64,000 nucleotides of DNA from Marinilactibacillus piezotolerans (GTDB lineage Bacteria; Bacillota; Bacilli; Lactobacillales; Carnobacteriaceae_A), in assembly GCF_900169305.1 (NCBI RefSeq), contig NZ_FWDP01000004.1:434001-498000 (forward strand). Reading direction: 5' to 3'. The translations under genes and the position numbers were made by a program. The notes beneath the pieces are model-generated. The model was not told where the DNA came from. It was given only the letters and a program-made list of their open reading frames with translations, and ran no database searches. Positions 46,921 through 56,662 of the stretch are shown in pieces; position 1 is the stretch's first letter; every line of letters starts with the position of its first letter.

Positions 46921-47493
46921 TTACTTGTTGACTTTTTCTGCCAGTGTTTCAGTTCTTTTTCCTAATGAAGTCCAGACAAATTGAGAAATCAGAAAGTCGA
47001 CCATACTATGTACGATCGTACCCACTCCTACCAGTAGAAAGACAGCGTAGAAGAAGCCTTCACTATAGCCGGAACCTGGAATGAATCCAAAAAAGAATAA
47101 TGAGACAATCATCATCTCAGCAAGTCCATGAACACAGCCGATGATAAAAGAAAATATAGTGCTCTTTACTGGCGAAGTCAGGACCTCTTTTCTTCTTCCG
47201 ACTAAGTATTTTGCTCCTAGGTAAGCAAATAAAACATGACTTAATGCACGAAGAACGATAACGATGGGAAAGCTGGCCAGCAAAAATCCGACAGCCGAAC
47301 CTAAAGCGACTGCTACTGCAATACCTGGCGATAAAAACATGGCCAGAAAGATCGGTACATGACTAGCCAGCGTGAAGGAAGCTGGTTCTATTAGTACGCG
47401 TATCGGCATAACCATTGGAATGACAATAGCAATCGCTGTCAGCAAGGCTGTAATTGTCAGTCTTAAAGTATTTGATTTTTTAATTATACTCAC
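46921..47493 (-). CDS. niaX: Niacin transporter NiaX, ECF S-type
   Basis: 190 residues with five or six hydrophobic helices. Residues LTITALLTAIAIVIPMVMP and IEPASFTLASHVPIFLAMFLSPG near the N-terminus fit NiaX, the nicotinate-binding S component of ECF transporters, and the gene lies next to niaR with a NiaR-like operator between. The GTG at 47493 overlaps the Shine-Dalgarno AAGGAG, so the true start is uncertain: ATA at 47487 or ATT at 47484 have better spacing but are non-canonical. The substrate assignment is by context and family. Confidence 0.82.
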   Translation of the reverse strand: MSIIKKSNTLRLTITALLTAIAIVIPMVMPIRVLIEPASFTLASHVPIFLAMFLSPGIAVAVALGSAVGFLLASFPIVIVLRALSHVLFAYLGAKYLVGRRKEVLTSPVKSTIFSFIIGCVHGLAEMMIVSLFFFGFIPGSGYSEGFFYAVFLLVGVGTIVHSMVDFLISQFVWTSLGKRTETLAEKVNK

Positions 47494-47514
47494 TCCTTAG
47501 TTTACATTATGTAT

Positions 47515-47542
47515 ACACCTTACTTTACAGGTGTCATGACAC
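47515..47542 (-). promoter_or_regulatory. Candidate NiaR operator in the niaX promoter
   Basis: ACACCT (47515-47520) and AGGTGT (47529-47534) form a spaced inverted repeat, immediately joined to the perfect 12-base palindrome GTGTCATGACAC (47531-47542). ACAGGTGT-type sequence is what NiaR recognises in related genomes (general knowledge, exact match unverified). Confidence 0.55.
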
Positions 47543-47581
47543 TAATCAAGTATAACAATTTTTTCAAAATAATCAATATCT

Positions 47582-48094
47582 TTAATGGTATAATAAATTT
47601 TTTTCTTTCAAATCTGTGATAATGGCTTCCAGCGTATCTGAATCTTTTGCAGTAATCGTATGGCTGTGCAGTCCATTGGTCAACGCTGCTAACAAGGAAG
47701 TTTGGTGTTCTTTTATCTGCTGCATAAATGTATCGGCTTCTACTCGGTTCGAAATATTCAACCCACCAATCATCTCACCATAGACAGGATGTTCTACGAT
47801 CACATCGATGACAGCTCCGCCGTGATCCACAATACAATATAGTTCTTCCAGTGTCTGATCAAAGGAATGCTGGCAGACAATCCGCTTTTTCACTTGGCCG
47901 ACTAATGGTTCTCGCATAACATATCCCTTTGGTGTTGATAATATTTCATGACCTTCAGCCCTGAGCAAGGCTATGTCTCCAACAATAATCTGTCTACTTA
48001 CACTAAACTGATCAGCCAGTTTGCGAGCAATTTTCGGTTCTGTCGATGAAGCCAAAGATAACAAGATCTGTTTCCGTCTTTTGTTTGCATCCAT
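47582..48094 (-). CDS. niaR: Niacin-responsive transcriptional repressor NiaR (YrxA)
   Basis: 170 residues. HTH_11 domain (about 1-60, KIARKLADQFSVSRQIIVGDIALLRAEGHEI) followed by a 3H domain (about 75-165) named for three histidines that bind metal and niacin: visible as QHSFDQTLEELY, IDVIVEHPVYGE and NGLHSHTITA. It represses NAD precursor uptake and synthesis genes when niacin is abundant. Transcribed toward niaX 88 bases downstream. Confidence 0.9.
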   Translation of the reverse strand: MDANKRRKQILLSLASSTEPKIARKLADQFSVSRQIIVGDIALLRAEGHEILSTPKGYVMREPLVGQVKKRIVCQHSFDQTLEELYCIVDHGGAVIDVIVEHPVYGEMIGGLNISNRVEADTFMQQIKEHQTSLLAALTNGLHSHTITAKDSDTLEAIITDLKEKNLLYH

Positions 48095-48141
48095 GCTGTT
48101 TCCTTCTCTCTTTCGAGTTGTTGACTACAGTTTAATATAAA

Positions 48142-48168
48142 AGAAAGCACTTGTCACAAGTGCTTTCT
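48142..48168. terminator. Terminator after the ABC exporter
   Basis: 12-bp perfect stem (AGAAAGCACTTG / CAAGTGCTTTCT, loop TCA) followed on the minus strand by TTTATATT. Confidence 0.85.
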
Positions 48169-48191
48169 CAACTTAAGAAAGATTTTTTGAT

Positions 48192-49907
48192 TTATTGAGC
48201 GAATTGAGCATCATATAAACGTTTATAGGCTCCGTTATGTGCTATCAGATCGTCATGTGTCCCTTTTTCTTCTATGCCGTTCTTCGTAACAACTGCGATT
48301 CGGTCAGCATTTTTAATTGTTGCGAGTCTGTGAGCAATAATCAGAGTTGTACGGCCTTCAGATAGTGAGTCCAGTGCTTCTTGAATTGCCTGCTCCGTCT
48401 CTGTATCTAAGGCTGAAGTTGCTTCGTCTAAAATAAGAATCGGCGGATTTTTCAAGAACATTCTGGCAATGGACAGACGCTGCTTCTGACCACCTGAGAG
48501 TTTGACTCCGCGTTCTCCAATAACTGTATTTAAGCCATTTGGCATAGAAGCGACCACGTCTTCTAAGTTGGCCAGTTTGACCGCCATTCTAACTTGCTCA
48601 TCCGTTGCATTCAAATCACCATAGAGAATGTTTTCTTTGATGGTTCCAGGAAATAAAAAGACATCTTGTTGAACGACACCAATCTGTTCTCTGAGAGACT
48701 GTACAGTGATGTCATGGATGTTATGGCCATCTACTTCAATGCTGCCTGAGTCGATTTCATAGAATCTTGGCAGCAAGTTGCAGATGGTCGTTTTTCCAGC
48801 ACCGCTTGGTCCAACAAACGCTATCGTCTCACCAGCCTGAATAGTTAAATTGATATGGTCCAGAATAGGATTATGCTCTTCATAACTGAACGTTACATCT
48901 TTATAAGTGATATTTCCAGCCAAAGATTCTACTGCGACTGCGTTTGGAGAGTCCTGAATCTCGGGATCCTGATTGATTTCTTCCTGGAATCGTCTAAAGC
49001 CAGCGATACCTTTAGGATAGCTTTCAATCATAATATTCACTCTCTCGATAGGACGCACAAATACATTCGCAAATAGGATGAATGAAACAAAATCTCCATA
49101 ACTGATTTCTCCTTGGATCGTATAATAAGCTCCAAAGAATAAAGCGAATAAACTGATCAGTCTCATCAGCAAGTAATTATAGGAGCTGCTGATTCCCATC
49201 ATTTTATAAAACAGATATTTGGACTTTTTGTAAGATTCATTCAATATTTTGAATCGATTGTCTTCATAATCTTCATTTGCGAAGGCTTGTACTACGCGAA
49301 TACCGCCAACTGAAGCTTCAATTCCCGCACTGAAACCAGCCAGATCATCATAAATCTGATTGTTTACCTGCGTCATTTTTTTATTAAAGAAAGCCAGCGC
49401 TAGCGCGATCAGCGGAACCAGAAGGAAGGTCATAACGGCAAGTCGGACATGAATCGTCAGCATTAATCCAAAAGCGCCTAGTAAAGTAAAGATGGTGATG
49501 AAAATATCTTCTGGACCGTGGTGGGCAACTTCTGCAATTTCAAATAAGTCAGAAGTCAGTCTAGTAATCAGTTTTCCTGTTTCCCGGTTGTCAAAATATT
49601 TAAAGGATTGTTTCTGGATATGTTTATAAAGATCTTGCCGCATATCTGTTTCGATATTGGTTCCTAAACGGTGACCATAATAAGTAACGATAAATTGCAG
49701 AACCGTATTGATGACATAGATAGATAATAAGCCGATAGATACCCAGATAATCGTTCCCCACTCTTCTGTCGGCAAGATAGTATCTATAACCCTTTGAACG
49801 ATAATGGGAAAAGCCAATTCTAATACAGCTACTATAATGGCTGAAGTAAAATCAAGTGTAAAAAGCCACTTATATGGTCTATAATAACTGAAAAATTTTT
49901 TAAGCAC
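48192..49907 (-). CDS. ABC transporter half-exporter (permease plus ATPase)
   Basis: 571 residues, an MsbA/Sav1866-like half transporter that dimerises. Six transmembrane helices within about 1-310; the ATPase has Walker A GPSGAGKTT (about 362-370), Q-loop VVQQDVF, signature LSGGQKQRLSIARM (about 470-483), Walker B ILILDEATSALD and H-loop IAHRLAT. GTG start with AGGGGG 7 bases upstream. It is single-gene, so its partner may be itself; substrates (drugs or lipids) cannot be inferred. Confidence 0.88.
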   Translation of the reverse strand: MLKKFFSYYRPYKWLFTLDFTSAIIVAVLELAFPIIVQRVIDTILPTEEWGTIIWVSIGLLSIYVINTVLQFIVTYYGHRLGTNIETDMRQDLYKHIQKQSFKYFDNRETGKLITRLTSDLFEIAEVAHHGPEDIFITIFTLLGAFGLMLTIHVRLAVMTFLLVPLIALALAFFNKKMTQVNNQIYDDLAGFSAGIEASVGGIRVVQAFANEDYEDNRFKILNESYKKSKYLFYKMMGISSSYNYLLMRLISLFALFFGAYYTIQGEISYGDFVSFILFANVFVRPIERVNIMIESYPKGIAGFRRFQEEINQDPEIQDSPNAVAVESLAGNITYKDVTFSYEEHNPILDHINLTIQAGETIAFVGPSGAGKTTICNLLPRFYEIDSGSIEVDGHNIHDITVQSLREQIGVVQQDVFLFPGTIKENILYGDLNATDEQVRMAVKLANLEDVVASMPNGLNTVIGERGVKLSGGQKQRLSIARMFLKNPPILILDEATSALDTETEQAIQEALDSLSEGRTTLIIAHRLATIKNADRIAVVTKNGIEEKGTHDDLIAHNGAYKRLYDAQFAQ

Positions 49908-50002
49908 TTAAACGCCCCCTGTTTGATGATTGAAGTGACAGTGTGTCATTGTATAGTAAAATGCTGGAACAAAGAATCAGATTCTTTGTTCCGCATGTTG
50001 TT

Positions 50003-52099
50003 TTAGGACTTAATGACCAAGTAACTAAAGTCAGCCAAGGTACTGGTCAACTGATTGAGCTGTTTCAATAAGGCTAGACGATTGTATTTGATAGATTGAT
50101 CGTCAGCCATGACCATATTTTCATCAAAGAAAGCATCGATAGATGGACTAAGTTCTTTTAGTGCCTGATAGCGAGCTGATGGTTCTTGATGATTTTGGAA
50201 GGTTTCTTCAGCATGCTGCACGTTATGGTATAAAGTCTTTTCTGATTCGGTCTCAAATAAATCTGAATCTACTAGGCTGTCCTCGTCAGCTTTTTGTGCC
50301 AAGTTGGCTGCACGAGTCAGTGATTCCGTTACTGGCTTATAAGTGTCGTTTTCTTTTTCTTGTGTTAACACATGTGCTGCTTTAGCAACTGAAACTAAAT
50401 CAGTTTGATTTGAATTCAGTACCGCTTGTCTAATATCATAAGGAATTTCAACACCCATTTCCTCCGGTTGCTGCAGATATTGATCTAGACGGTCATTAAT
50501 AAACTGAAGAACGATCGGCTGATTCTGTGCAATTCCTGCTTTCAGTTCAACATTGATTTGTAACTGTTCCTCAATCTTGTTCAGGATATCTTTCAATGAG
50601 AAATGACGTCCAGTGTTTTCAATCATCCGTACGATGCCCATTGCTTGTCTTCTTAAAGCAAATGGATCGTTTGAACCGGACGGTACTTGACCGATCGCAA
50701 TAAACATCACTAATGTATCCAGCTTATCAGCCATTGATAAAACTGTGCCTACCGCTGTACTTGGAAGTTCGCCAGTGGCAGAAGTTGGCAGATATTGTTC
50801 TGATACAGCTTGACAGACTAAATCGTCTTCGCCTTTTTCTTTAGCCAGTATCGCCCCGATCTTACCTTGAAGCTTAGTAAATTCAATAACTGTACTGGTC
50901 ACAAGATCAAATTTCAATAATTCGCTTGCACGTTCTAGTGCAGCTTTTTCATCTTTAGACAGATCAAATTCATCAGCGAGAATATGAGAAATCGTACCGA
51001 TTCGTTTCTGTTTATCATAAATCGATCCTAATTTCTCGTGGAAAGAAACTTTTTTCAGCTGATCAACACATTCATCGATTGTTTTCTCTTGATCTTCTTT
51101 ATAAAAGAATTTTGCATCAGCCAACCGAGCAGCCAGTACTTTTTCATTTCCTTTAGCCACTTTATCCAAGTGATCTGCTGATCCATTTCTCACACCAATA
51201 AAATGAGGCAGGAACGTTTCGCCGTCTTCAGAGTTGCGTACTGGGAAATAACGTTGATGATCTGCCATGGAGACCTCTAATACTGCTTCTGGCACATCAA
51301 GGAAAGCATCATTGAATGAGCCATAAAAGACTGTCGGCCATTCGACAAGATCAGTAACTTCATCTAGTAATTCTTGATTATCTAAAGGGACTTTCCAACC
51401 ATGCTTCTGGCATAATGCTGTAATTTGATCAGCAATCTCTGTTTGTCTTTCTTCACGGTCAGCTAATACATACTGACCTTTTAAAGTTTCAATGTAGTGA
51501 TCAGCTTGATCAATCGTGACAGGTTCTCCCAAGAAGCGGTGTCCAGAAGTCTGTTGGCCTGTGTTAACGCCAAATACTTCAAATGGAACAACTTTTTGAT
51601 CTAAAAGAGCCACAATCCAGTGAATTGGACGGATAAACTTATAAGAATAAGTATTCCATTTCATACTGACCGGGAATGTCACTGACGTTATAACGTCAGC
51701 TAAACCTGGAAGAATTTCAGCTGCGTTTTTTCCTTTTGTAAATTTCTCAACAAAAATGTATTCTTCACCTTTTACTTCCTGAATGACGATATCTTCTGTT
51801 GAGGCGCCCTGTCCCTTCGTAAAACCGATCGCAGCCTTTGTCCAGTTTCCTTCTGAATCTTGAGCAATGCGTTTTGCAGGTCCTTTGACAAGTTGTCTGT
51901 CATCAGGTTGAACTTCTGCAAGACCCTCGACCTTAACAGCTAGTCTTCTCGGTGTAGAAAAAGGAGTGACTTGCTGATAAGATAAACCAGCTTCGTTCAA
52001 AAAGGCTTCAATGCGGTCTTTCAGCTGCAAGGCAGAAGGATTGATGACAGAAGCCGGCATTTCTTCTAATCCAATTTCTAATAAAAATGTATGTGTCAT
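50003..52099 (-). CDS. glyS: Glycyl-tRNA synthetase beta subunit
   Basis: 698 residues, full length for the beta subunit of the alpha2beta2 enzyme. It binds tRNA-Gly; beginning FLLEIGLEEMPASVI, with SMKWNTYSYKFIRPIHWIVALL and FKFIRP-type and AVSEQYLP motifs typical of the family, and an HD-like domain in the middle (about 360-510) plus a helical C-terminal domain. It follows glyQ by one base. Confidence 0.97.
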   Translation of the reverse strand: MTHTFLLEIGLEEMPASVINPSALQLKDRIEAFLNEAGLSYQQVTPFSTPRRLAVKVEGLAEVQPDDRQLVKGPAKRIAQDSEGNWTKAAIGFTKGQGASTEDIVIQEVKGEEYIFVEKFTKGKNAAEILPGLADVITSVTFPVSMKWNTYSYKFIRPIHWIVALLDQKVVPFEVFGVNTGQQTSGHRFLGEPVTIDQADHYIETLKGQYVLADREERQTEIADQITALCQKHGWKVPLDNQELLDEVTDLVEWPTVFYGSFNDAFLDVPEAVLEVSMADHQRYFPVRNSEDGETFLPHFIGVRNGSADHLDKVAKGNEKVLAARLADAKFFYKEDQEKTIDECVDQLKKVSFHEKLGSIYDKQKRIGTISHILADEFDLSKDEKAALERASELLKFDLVTSTVIEFTKLQGKIGAILAKEKGEDDLVCQAVSEQYLPTSATGELPSTAVGTVLSMADKLDTLVMFIAIGQVPSGSNDPFALRRQAMGIVRMIENTGRHFSLKDILNKIEEQLQINVELKAGIAQNQPIVLQFINDRLDQYLQQPEEMGVEIPYDIRQAVLNSNQTDLVSVAKAAHVLTQEKENDTYKPVTESLTRAANLAQKADEDSLVDSDLFETESEKTLYHNVQHAEETFQNHQEPSARYQALKELSPSIDAFFDENMVMADDQSIKYNRLALLKQLNQLTSTLADFSYLVIKS

Positions 52100-52100
52100 A

Positions 52101-53030
52101 TTACTTCTCCTCCTTTTGAATATACTGGTCCAGCCATTGTGCTTTTTCTTCTCCGCTTAGCAGCGGAAACGCCAATTTTGCTCGTTCTGCAACAAATGTT
52201 TTAGCAATACTGTGTGCCATTCTGCGAATGCGTCTCAGAAAATCTGGACGTTCTGTGGCAGAGACTGACCCTCTAGCATCCAGCAGATTAAATGTATGAC
52301 TGCATTTCAGTACACAGTCGTATGCTGGATGGGCTAATCCCTGCTCGATCAACGCTTGCGCTTCAGCTTCATATTCTTTGAAGTGATTGAACAGCATTTC
52401 TTGGTTGCTATAGTCAAATGCATAAGCAGATTGTTCATATTCAGGCTGTTTGAAGATTTCTCCATATTTAACTCCCGGAGCCCATTCAATCTCGTAGACA
52501 CTTTCCACGTCCTGGATATAGGAAGCTAATCGTTCAAGACCATAAGTCAGTTCGCTGGTAACAGCATCCACTTCCAGTCCGCCAACTTGCTGGAAGTAGG
52601 TAAACTGAGTAACTTCCATTCCGTCAAGCCAAACTTCCCATCCTAGACCCGCACAACCCAGAGAAGGATTTTCCCAATTATCTTCCACAAAGCGAATATC
52701 ATGTTCCAGCGGATCAATACCAAGCAGCTCCAAGCTTTTCAGGTATAGTTCTTGAATGTTGCTTGGAGAAGGTTTCATAACTACTTGAAATTGGTGGTGC
52801 TGATAAAGTCGGTTCGGATTTTCTCCATAACGGCCATCTGCCGGTCTTCTAGAAGGCTCGACATAAGCAGCATTCCAGGGTTCAGGTCCGATCGCTCTTA
52901 AAAATGTATAAGGGCTCATTGTTCCTGCCCCTTTTTCTGTATCGTAAGCTTGCATCAGCATGCAGCCTTGTTCTGACCAGTATTTCTGTAAAGTCATAAT
53001 GATTTCTTGAAACGTTAGTGCTCTAGTCAT
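52101..53030 (-). CDS. glyQ: Glycyl-tRNA synthetase alpha subunit
   Basis: 309 residues. The alpha subunit activates glycine with ATP. Diagnostic stretches: [19 protein letters not shown] at the start, [21 protein letters not shown] (about 55), [38 protein letters not shown] and [20 protein letters not shown]. Expression is controlled by the glycine T-box upstream. Confidence 0.97.
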   Translation of the reverse strand: MTRALTFQEIIMTLQKYWSEQGCMLMQAYDTEKGAGTMSPYTFLRAIGPEPWNAAYVEPSRRPADGRYGENPNRLYQHHQFQVVMKPSPSNIQELYLKSLELLGIDPLEHDIRFVEDNWENPSLGCAGLGWEVWLDGMEVTQFTYFQQVGGLEVDAVTSELTYGLERLASYIQDVESVYEIEWAPGVKYGEIFKQPEYEQSAYAFDYSNQEMLFNHFKEYEAEAQALIEQGLAHPAYDCVLKCSHTFNLLDARGSVSATERPDFLRRIRRMAHSIAKTFVAERAKLAFPLLSGEEKAQWLDQYIQKEEK

Positions 53031-53060
53031 TTATACTCTCTCCTTTGATTTAATCATAAA

Positions 53061-53284
53061 AAAACTCGTTCCTATACTGACACTTATCCATCAGTATAGG
53101 GACGAGTTTTCTCGCGGTTCCACCCTACTTCCAATTCAGTTTATACCTGAATCAGCGCTTTATTCCTGCACTCCAGATGCCTTTCAAAACGTCATCTCAC
53201 TCGGCTCTCACTCCCCCGAATTCGCTGAATAGACAGATCATTTCTACTCTTTCTTTCACTGTGCATTTTCATTTGTTAAATTCT
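53061..53284 (-). promoter_or_regulatory. Glycine T-box riboswitch controlling glyQS
   Basis: The minus strand carries the T-box sequence AGGGTGGAACCGCG (53113-53126) that pairs with the acceptor end of uncharged tRNA. It is followed by a 20-bp terminator stem (53061-53080 / 53091-53110) and a T-run before glyQ. Stem I lies toward 53280, with a candidate specifier GGC (53179-53181, context AAAGGCATC), which decodes Gly. Uncharged tRNA-Gly would stabilise the antiterminator and allow glyQS transcription. Confidence 0.9.
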
Positions 53285-53312
53285 ATCTTACACGAACAAG
53301 ATATAATGTCAA
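53285..53312 (-). promoter_or_regulatory. Promoter of glyQS T-box leader
   Basis: Minus strand TTGACA (53307-53312), 16-bp spacer, TAAGAT (53285-53290). Confidence 0.65.
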
Positions 53313-53386
53313 TCTCGAGTTATTGAACTTTAACAAAAAAACCTTTACTTTCAACTAAATCCAGAAAAGCTTGCTTGTATTTTAAT
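53313..53386. other. AT-rich gap, nothing recognised
   Basis: Between the T-box promoter and the small ORF at 53387 I see no gene, RNA or clear repeat; only A/T-rich sequence, which could hold a promoter UP element. Confidence 0.3.
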
Positions 53387-53518
53387 CTATAAAATATGTG
53401 TCCCTGTGTTAATATGAATCAGAGTTTTACGAATCGGATAGATTGTGTGTAATCTATAAACTGCAAATAGCAGCAGTACAACTTTTATTATTACGGAAAA
53501 ACAATCTGTCTGTTTCAT
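53387..53518 (-). CDS. Possible 43-residue single-pass membrane protein
   Basis: This ORF is below the usual size cut-off. Its ATG (53516-53518) lies two bases past the TGA of the upstream membrane protein gene, so translational coupling is possible, and GGTG in the overlap region serves as a weak Shine-Dalgarno. The peptide begins MKQTDCFSVIIKVVLLLFAV, a short hydrophobic helix (about 8-21), and continues with positively charged segments (IYPIRKTLIHI). I do not recognise it. The position between recO and glyQ matches that of the small yqzL gene in Bacillus, but I see no clear similarity. It could also be a chance frame. Confidence 0.4.
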   Translation of the reverse strand: MKQTDCFSVIIKVVLLLFAVYRLHTIYPIRKTLIHINTGTHIL

Positions 53519-53520
53519 TT

Positions 53521-54009
53521 TCACCAAGATTTTTCAAGGGTAACAATCTGATTATGCTGTTCAAGAAATTGGACAATTTCTTCTTTTTCAACTAAAGAGA
53601 AATCAATATAATAGACAGATTTATACTGCTGACTTGTAAATCGAACTTTGATTTTCTTTTTCTTTTCGATGATAAGCCAGTCTGACGTTTCTTTAAATTT
53701 GAATTCTCGGCTGATCAATCCATTCATAGATGAGCCGGATACATGAGGAATGATACCATTCTTGGTTAGTCCCTTGTTATATAAAGACAAAATCAGCATT
53801 GCTGAAGCAATCAGAGAGAGTATGTATCCCAATAAAGATGCTGATCCTAACCAGGCGATACCTAAAAAAGTGATAACAATTAAAGGTTGAAGACATTTTT
53901 CCGTTACAGTCAGCTGCTGCCGAATGATGATTTTACTGATCTGATTGATCATTTTATAAATTGCTAAGGTAAAAGCAGCAATAAAAACGAGTACAAAAAA
54001 TATTTCCAC
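53521..54009 (-). CDS. Hypothetical membrane protein between recO and glyQ
   Basis: 162 residues. Three hydrophobic helices (about 1-19, 42-60, 60-78) are followed by a soluble, basic C-terminal domain (about 85-162) with beta-strand character (SDWLIIEKKKKIKVRF, YKSVYYIDFSLVEKEEIVQFL). The pattern of a short membrane anchor plus a PH-like soluble domain recalls several small Firmicutes families, but I cannot assign one. It is 50 bases after recO and two bases before the 43-residue ORF, so the three may be cotranscribed. Confidence 0.6.
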   Translation of the reverse strand: MEIFFVLVFIAAFTLAIYKMINQISKIIIRQQLTVTEKCLQPLIVITFLGIAWLGSASLLGYILSLIASAMLILSLYNKGLTKNGIIPHVSGSSMNGLISREFKFKETSDWLIIEKKKKIKVRFTSQQYKSVYYIDFSLVEKEEIVQFLEQHNQIVTLEKSW

Positions 54010-54059
54010 AACTTTTCCTCTCCTTTAGACGGTAACCGGATCGGAAGAATACCTTAACC

Positions 54060-54836
54060 TTATTCTTCCGGTCTCTTCAATACACCGTCCCACTCATGCA
54101 TGTGATCAATAAATCGTTTGCTTTTCAGTTTCAAGCCGACTAACTCTTCATAAAGCATATCAATTACTTTTCGAATGTCTTTTTTTGTTTCTTCAGAAAC
54201 AGAGATCGTTCCTATTTTGTCAAAGGAAAGTACCGAAAACAGACGAATAAAATGAATGGCTTTAGGGTTGGCGTGAAATCTTCTTTCATCCTCAAAATAA
54301 TGATTAGGACATAATAAGCCATGATACTTGCTGGAATAATCGAATGCCCCTTCGGTTCTGCCGCAAATGACACAACCTCTGAGTTCAGGCATTACTCCAA
54401 AATACCGCAAGAATCGGATCTCGAAAATATTCAATATAATCTCCGGGTCTTGTCGCTCATCCATCAATGACAACCCTTCTTTTAGCTGAGTAAATAAGCT
54501 GAAATCAGGTATTCGGTCTTCTAAAGCAGCATCTGCCAGTCCGCACGCATAGGTGGCGTAAGCATTTTTAAATATGTCCAGCTGAACTTGAGAATACGGT
54601 GCAATGTCTTTTGCGTCTCTCAGGAAACTCAGTCCCTGTTCTCTAATATCAGCTATATAAGTGCCGTGTGAAAAAGGCTGGATGGCACGTTTGAGTTTAT
54701 TATTGGGATTTTTGGTACCGCGGACGAAAAACATCAGCTTTCCATATCGGTCAGTGAAGATTTTAACGAGATAATCTCTTTCCCGATGTTTGCGTACAGA
54801 TAAGACAATGCCTTCAACTTCCTCTAAATGAGCCAT
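54060..54836 (-). CDS. recO: DNA repair protein RecO
   Basis: 258 residues. RecO helps load RecA on SSB-coated single-stranded DNA with RecR. N-terminal OB-fold (about 1-80, EGIVLSVRKHRERDYLVKIFTDRYGK), helical middle, and a zinc-finger-like CVICG ... LLCPNHYF segment (about 145-170). It is the last of phoH-ybeY-dgkA-cdd-era-recO, the classical Bacilli order. Confidence 0.94.
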   Translation of the reverse strand: MAHLEEVEGIVLSVRKHRERDYLVKIFTDRYGKLMFFVRGTKNPNNKLKRAIQPFSHGTYIADIREQGLSFLRDAKDIAPYSQVQLDIFKNAYATYACGLADAALEDRIPDFSLFTQLKEGLSLMDERQDPEIILNIFEIRFLRYFGVMPELRGCVICGRTEGAFDYSSKYHGLLCPNHYFEDERRFHANPKAIHFIRLFSVLSFDKIGTISVSEETKKDIRKVIDMLYEELVGLKLKSKRFIDHMHEWDGVLKRPEE

Positions 54837-54857
54837 AAAATCCCTCCATATAAAGGT

Positions 54858-54888
54858 AAAGGACGCTTCAAAAACCGAAACGTCCTTT
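54858..54888 (-). terminator. Hairpin between era and recO
   Basis: AAAGGACGCTTC (54858-54869) pairs with GAAACGTCCTTT (54877-54888) with one G-U pair; the T-rich flank is short, so termination is likely partial. Confidence 0.5.
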
Positions 54889-54942
54889 TTGCTATTTAGT
54901 CAGTCACGATACAAACTGAATAATAAGTTACAACAAAACAAG

Positions 54943-55851
54943 TTAATATTCCTCATTATTGTATCCGTAATCCTGAAGATACGTTTGCTTGTCTCGCCAG
55001 TCTCCTTGAACTTTGACCCATGTTTCTAGAAAAATTCTGTCTCCCAGCAAAGCTTCGATATCTTTACGCGCAAGCGTACCGATTTTCTTGAGCATACTGC
55101 CGCCCTTACCAATTATGATGCCCTTTTGACTCTTGCGTTCTACGATAATTGTAGCATCCACTTTGACTTTATCATACTCATCTCGAACCATACGTTCAAC
55201 AACGACTGCAACTGAGTGCGGAACTTCTTCACGAGTTAACTGCAGTACTTTTTCACGAATCAATTCTGAAACGATAAAGTATTCTGGGTGATCAGCAACT
55301 TGATCTTCTGGATAGTATTGCGGTCCTTCTTCCAGATAAGATGTCACAGTGCTTAATAAGCGGTCTACATTATTTCCTTCTGTAGCCGAAATTGGAATGA
55401 TTTCATCGAACTCATACTGAGCATTGTAGTCTTCTATGATCGGCAGCAATTCATCAGGATGAACTTGATCGATCTTATTTAGGACTAAAAATACTGGAGT
55501 AGAAACATTTTTTAACTTCTCAATAATGAAATTGTCTCCAGGACCGCGTTTTTCAGCAACATTGACAAGGAACAGAACAACATCTACTTCATGGAATGTA
55601 CTGAGCGCAGATTCAACCATAAAGTCGCCTAAACGGTGCTTAGGTTTATGAATACCAGGTGTATCGATAAAAATGATTTGTTCTTCTTCTGTCGTATAGA
55701 TTCCTTGAATTTTATTTCTCGTTGTTTGTGCTTTATCACTCATGATGGCGATTTTTTGTCCGATCACACGGTTTAGTAACGTTGATTTCCCGACATTCGG
55801 TCTGCCGATCAACGAAACGAATCCAGATTTGTAAGCTTGTTCTTCTGCCAT
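54943..55851 (-). CDS. era: GTPase Era
   Basis: 302 residues. Era binds the 3' end of 16S rRNA and checks 30S assembly. G1 [10 protein letters not shown] (16-25), G3 [10 protein letters not shown] (about 64), G4 NKID (about 125), and a C-terminal KH domain with [15 protein letters not shown] (about 245-260). It starts two bases after the cdd stop. Confidence 0.97.
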   Translation of the reverse strand: MAEEQAYKSGFVSLIGRPNVGKSTLLNRVIGQKIAIMSDKAQTTRNKIQGIYTTEEEQIIFIDTPGIHKPKHRLGDFMVESALSTFHEVDVVLFLVNVAEKRGPGDNFIIEKLKNVSTPVFLVLNKIDQVHPDELLPIIEDYNAQYEFDEIIPISATEGNNVDRLLSTVTSYLEEGPQYYPEDQVADHPEYFIVSELIREKVLQLTREEVPHSVAVVVERMVRDEYDKVKVDATIIVERKSQKGIIIGKGGSMLKKIGTLARKDIEALLGDRIFLETWVKVQGDWRDKQTYLQDYGYNNEEY

Positions 55852-55852
55852 T

Positions 55853-56272
<420 letters not shown>

Positions 56273-56662
56273 CTAAAAAAACAGATGATAGAACTTGGGA
56301 AGAAATATGATTGCTCCAACAATAACTGCAAATGTCGTCGTACTTAATACAGCTGCAGCAGCCATGTCTTTGACTTTTTTTGCCAGCGGGTGGAACTCTG
56401 TGGTTACAAGATCTACTAAATTCTCAATAACTGTATTTAATATCTCCATAACAATGACCATAAAAACAGACAGCGCAATAAATAGCCACTCTATGAGTGA
56501 TAGCGATAGGAAAAAACCTAACAGTAAAGCAAATGTGCCGGCACATACATGCACACGCATATTTCGCTCTTCTTGAAAGGTTGTTTTGATTCCTTCAAAC
56601 GCATATCGGAAAGAATCACCAAAGGTTCTATTCTTTTGCGGCAGCTGATTTTTATCGTTCAA
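56273..56662 (-). CDS. dgkA: Undecaprenol/diacylglycerol kinase DgkA
   Basis: 129 residues with three transmembrane helices; Gram-positive homologues phosphorylate undecaprenol rather than diacylglycerol. Signature: [34 protein letters not shown] (about 73-106). The ATG at 56668 is only one base from AAGGAG, so the TTG at 56662 (7 bases away) is the likely start. It overlaps the end of ybeY by about 11 bases. Confidence 0.92.
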   Translation of the reverse strand: MNDKNQLPQKNRTFGDSFRYAFEGIKTTFQEERNMRVHVCAGTFALLLGFFLSLSLIEWLFIALSVFMVIVMEILNTVIENLVDLVTTEFHPLAKKVKDMAAAAVLSTTTFAVIVGAIIFLPKFYHLFF

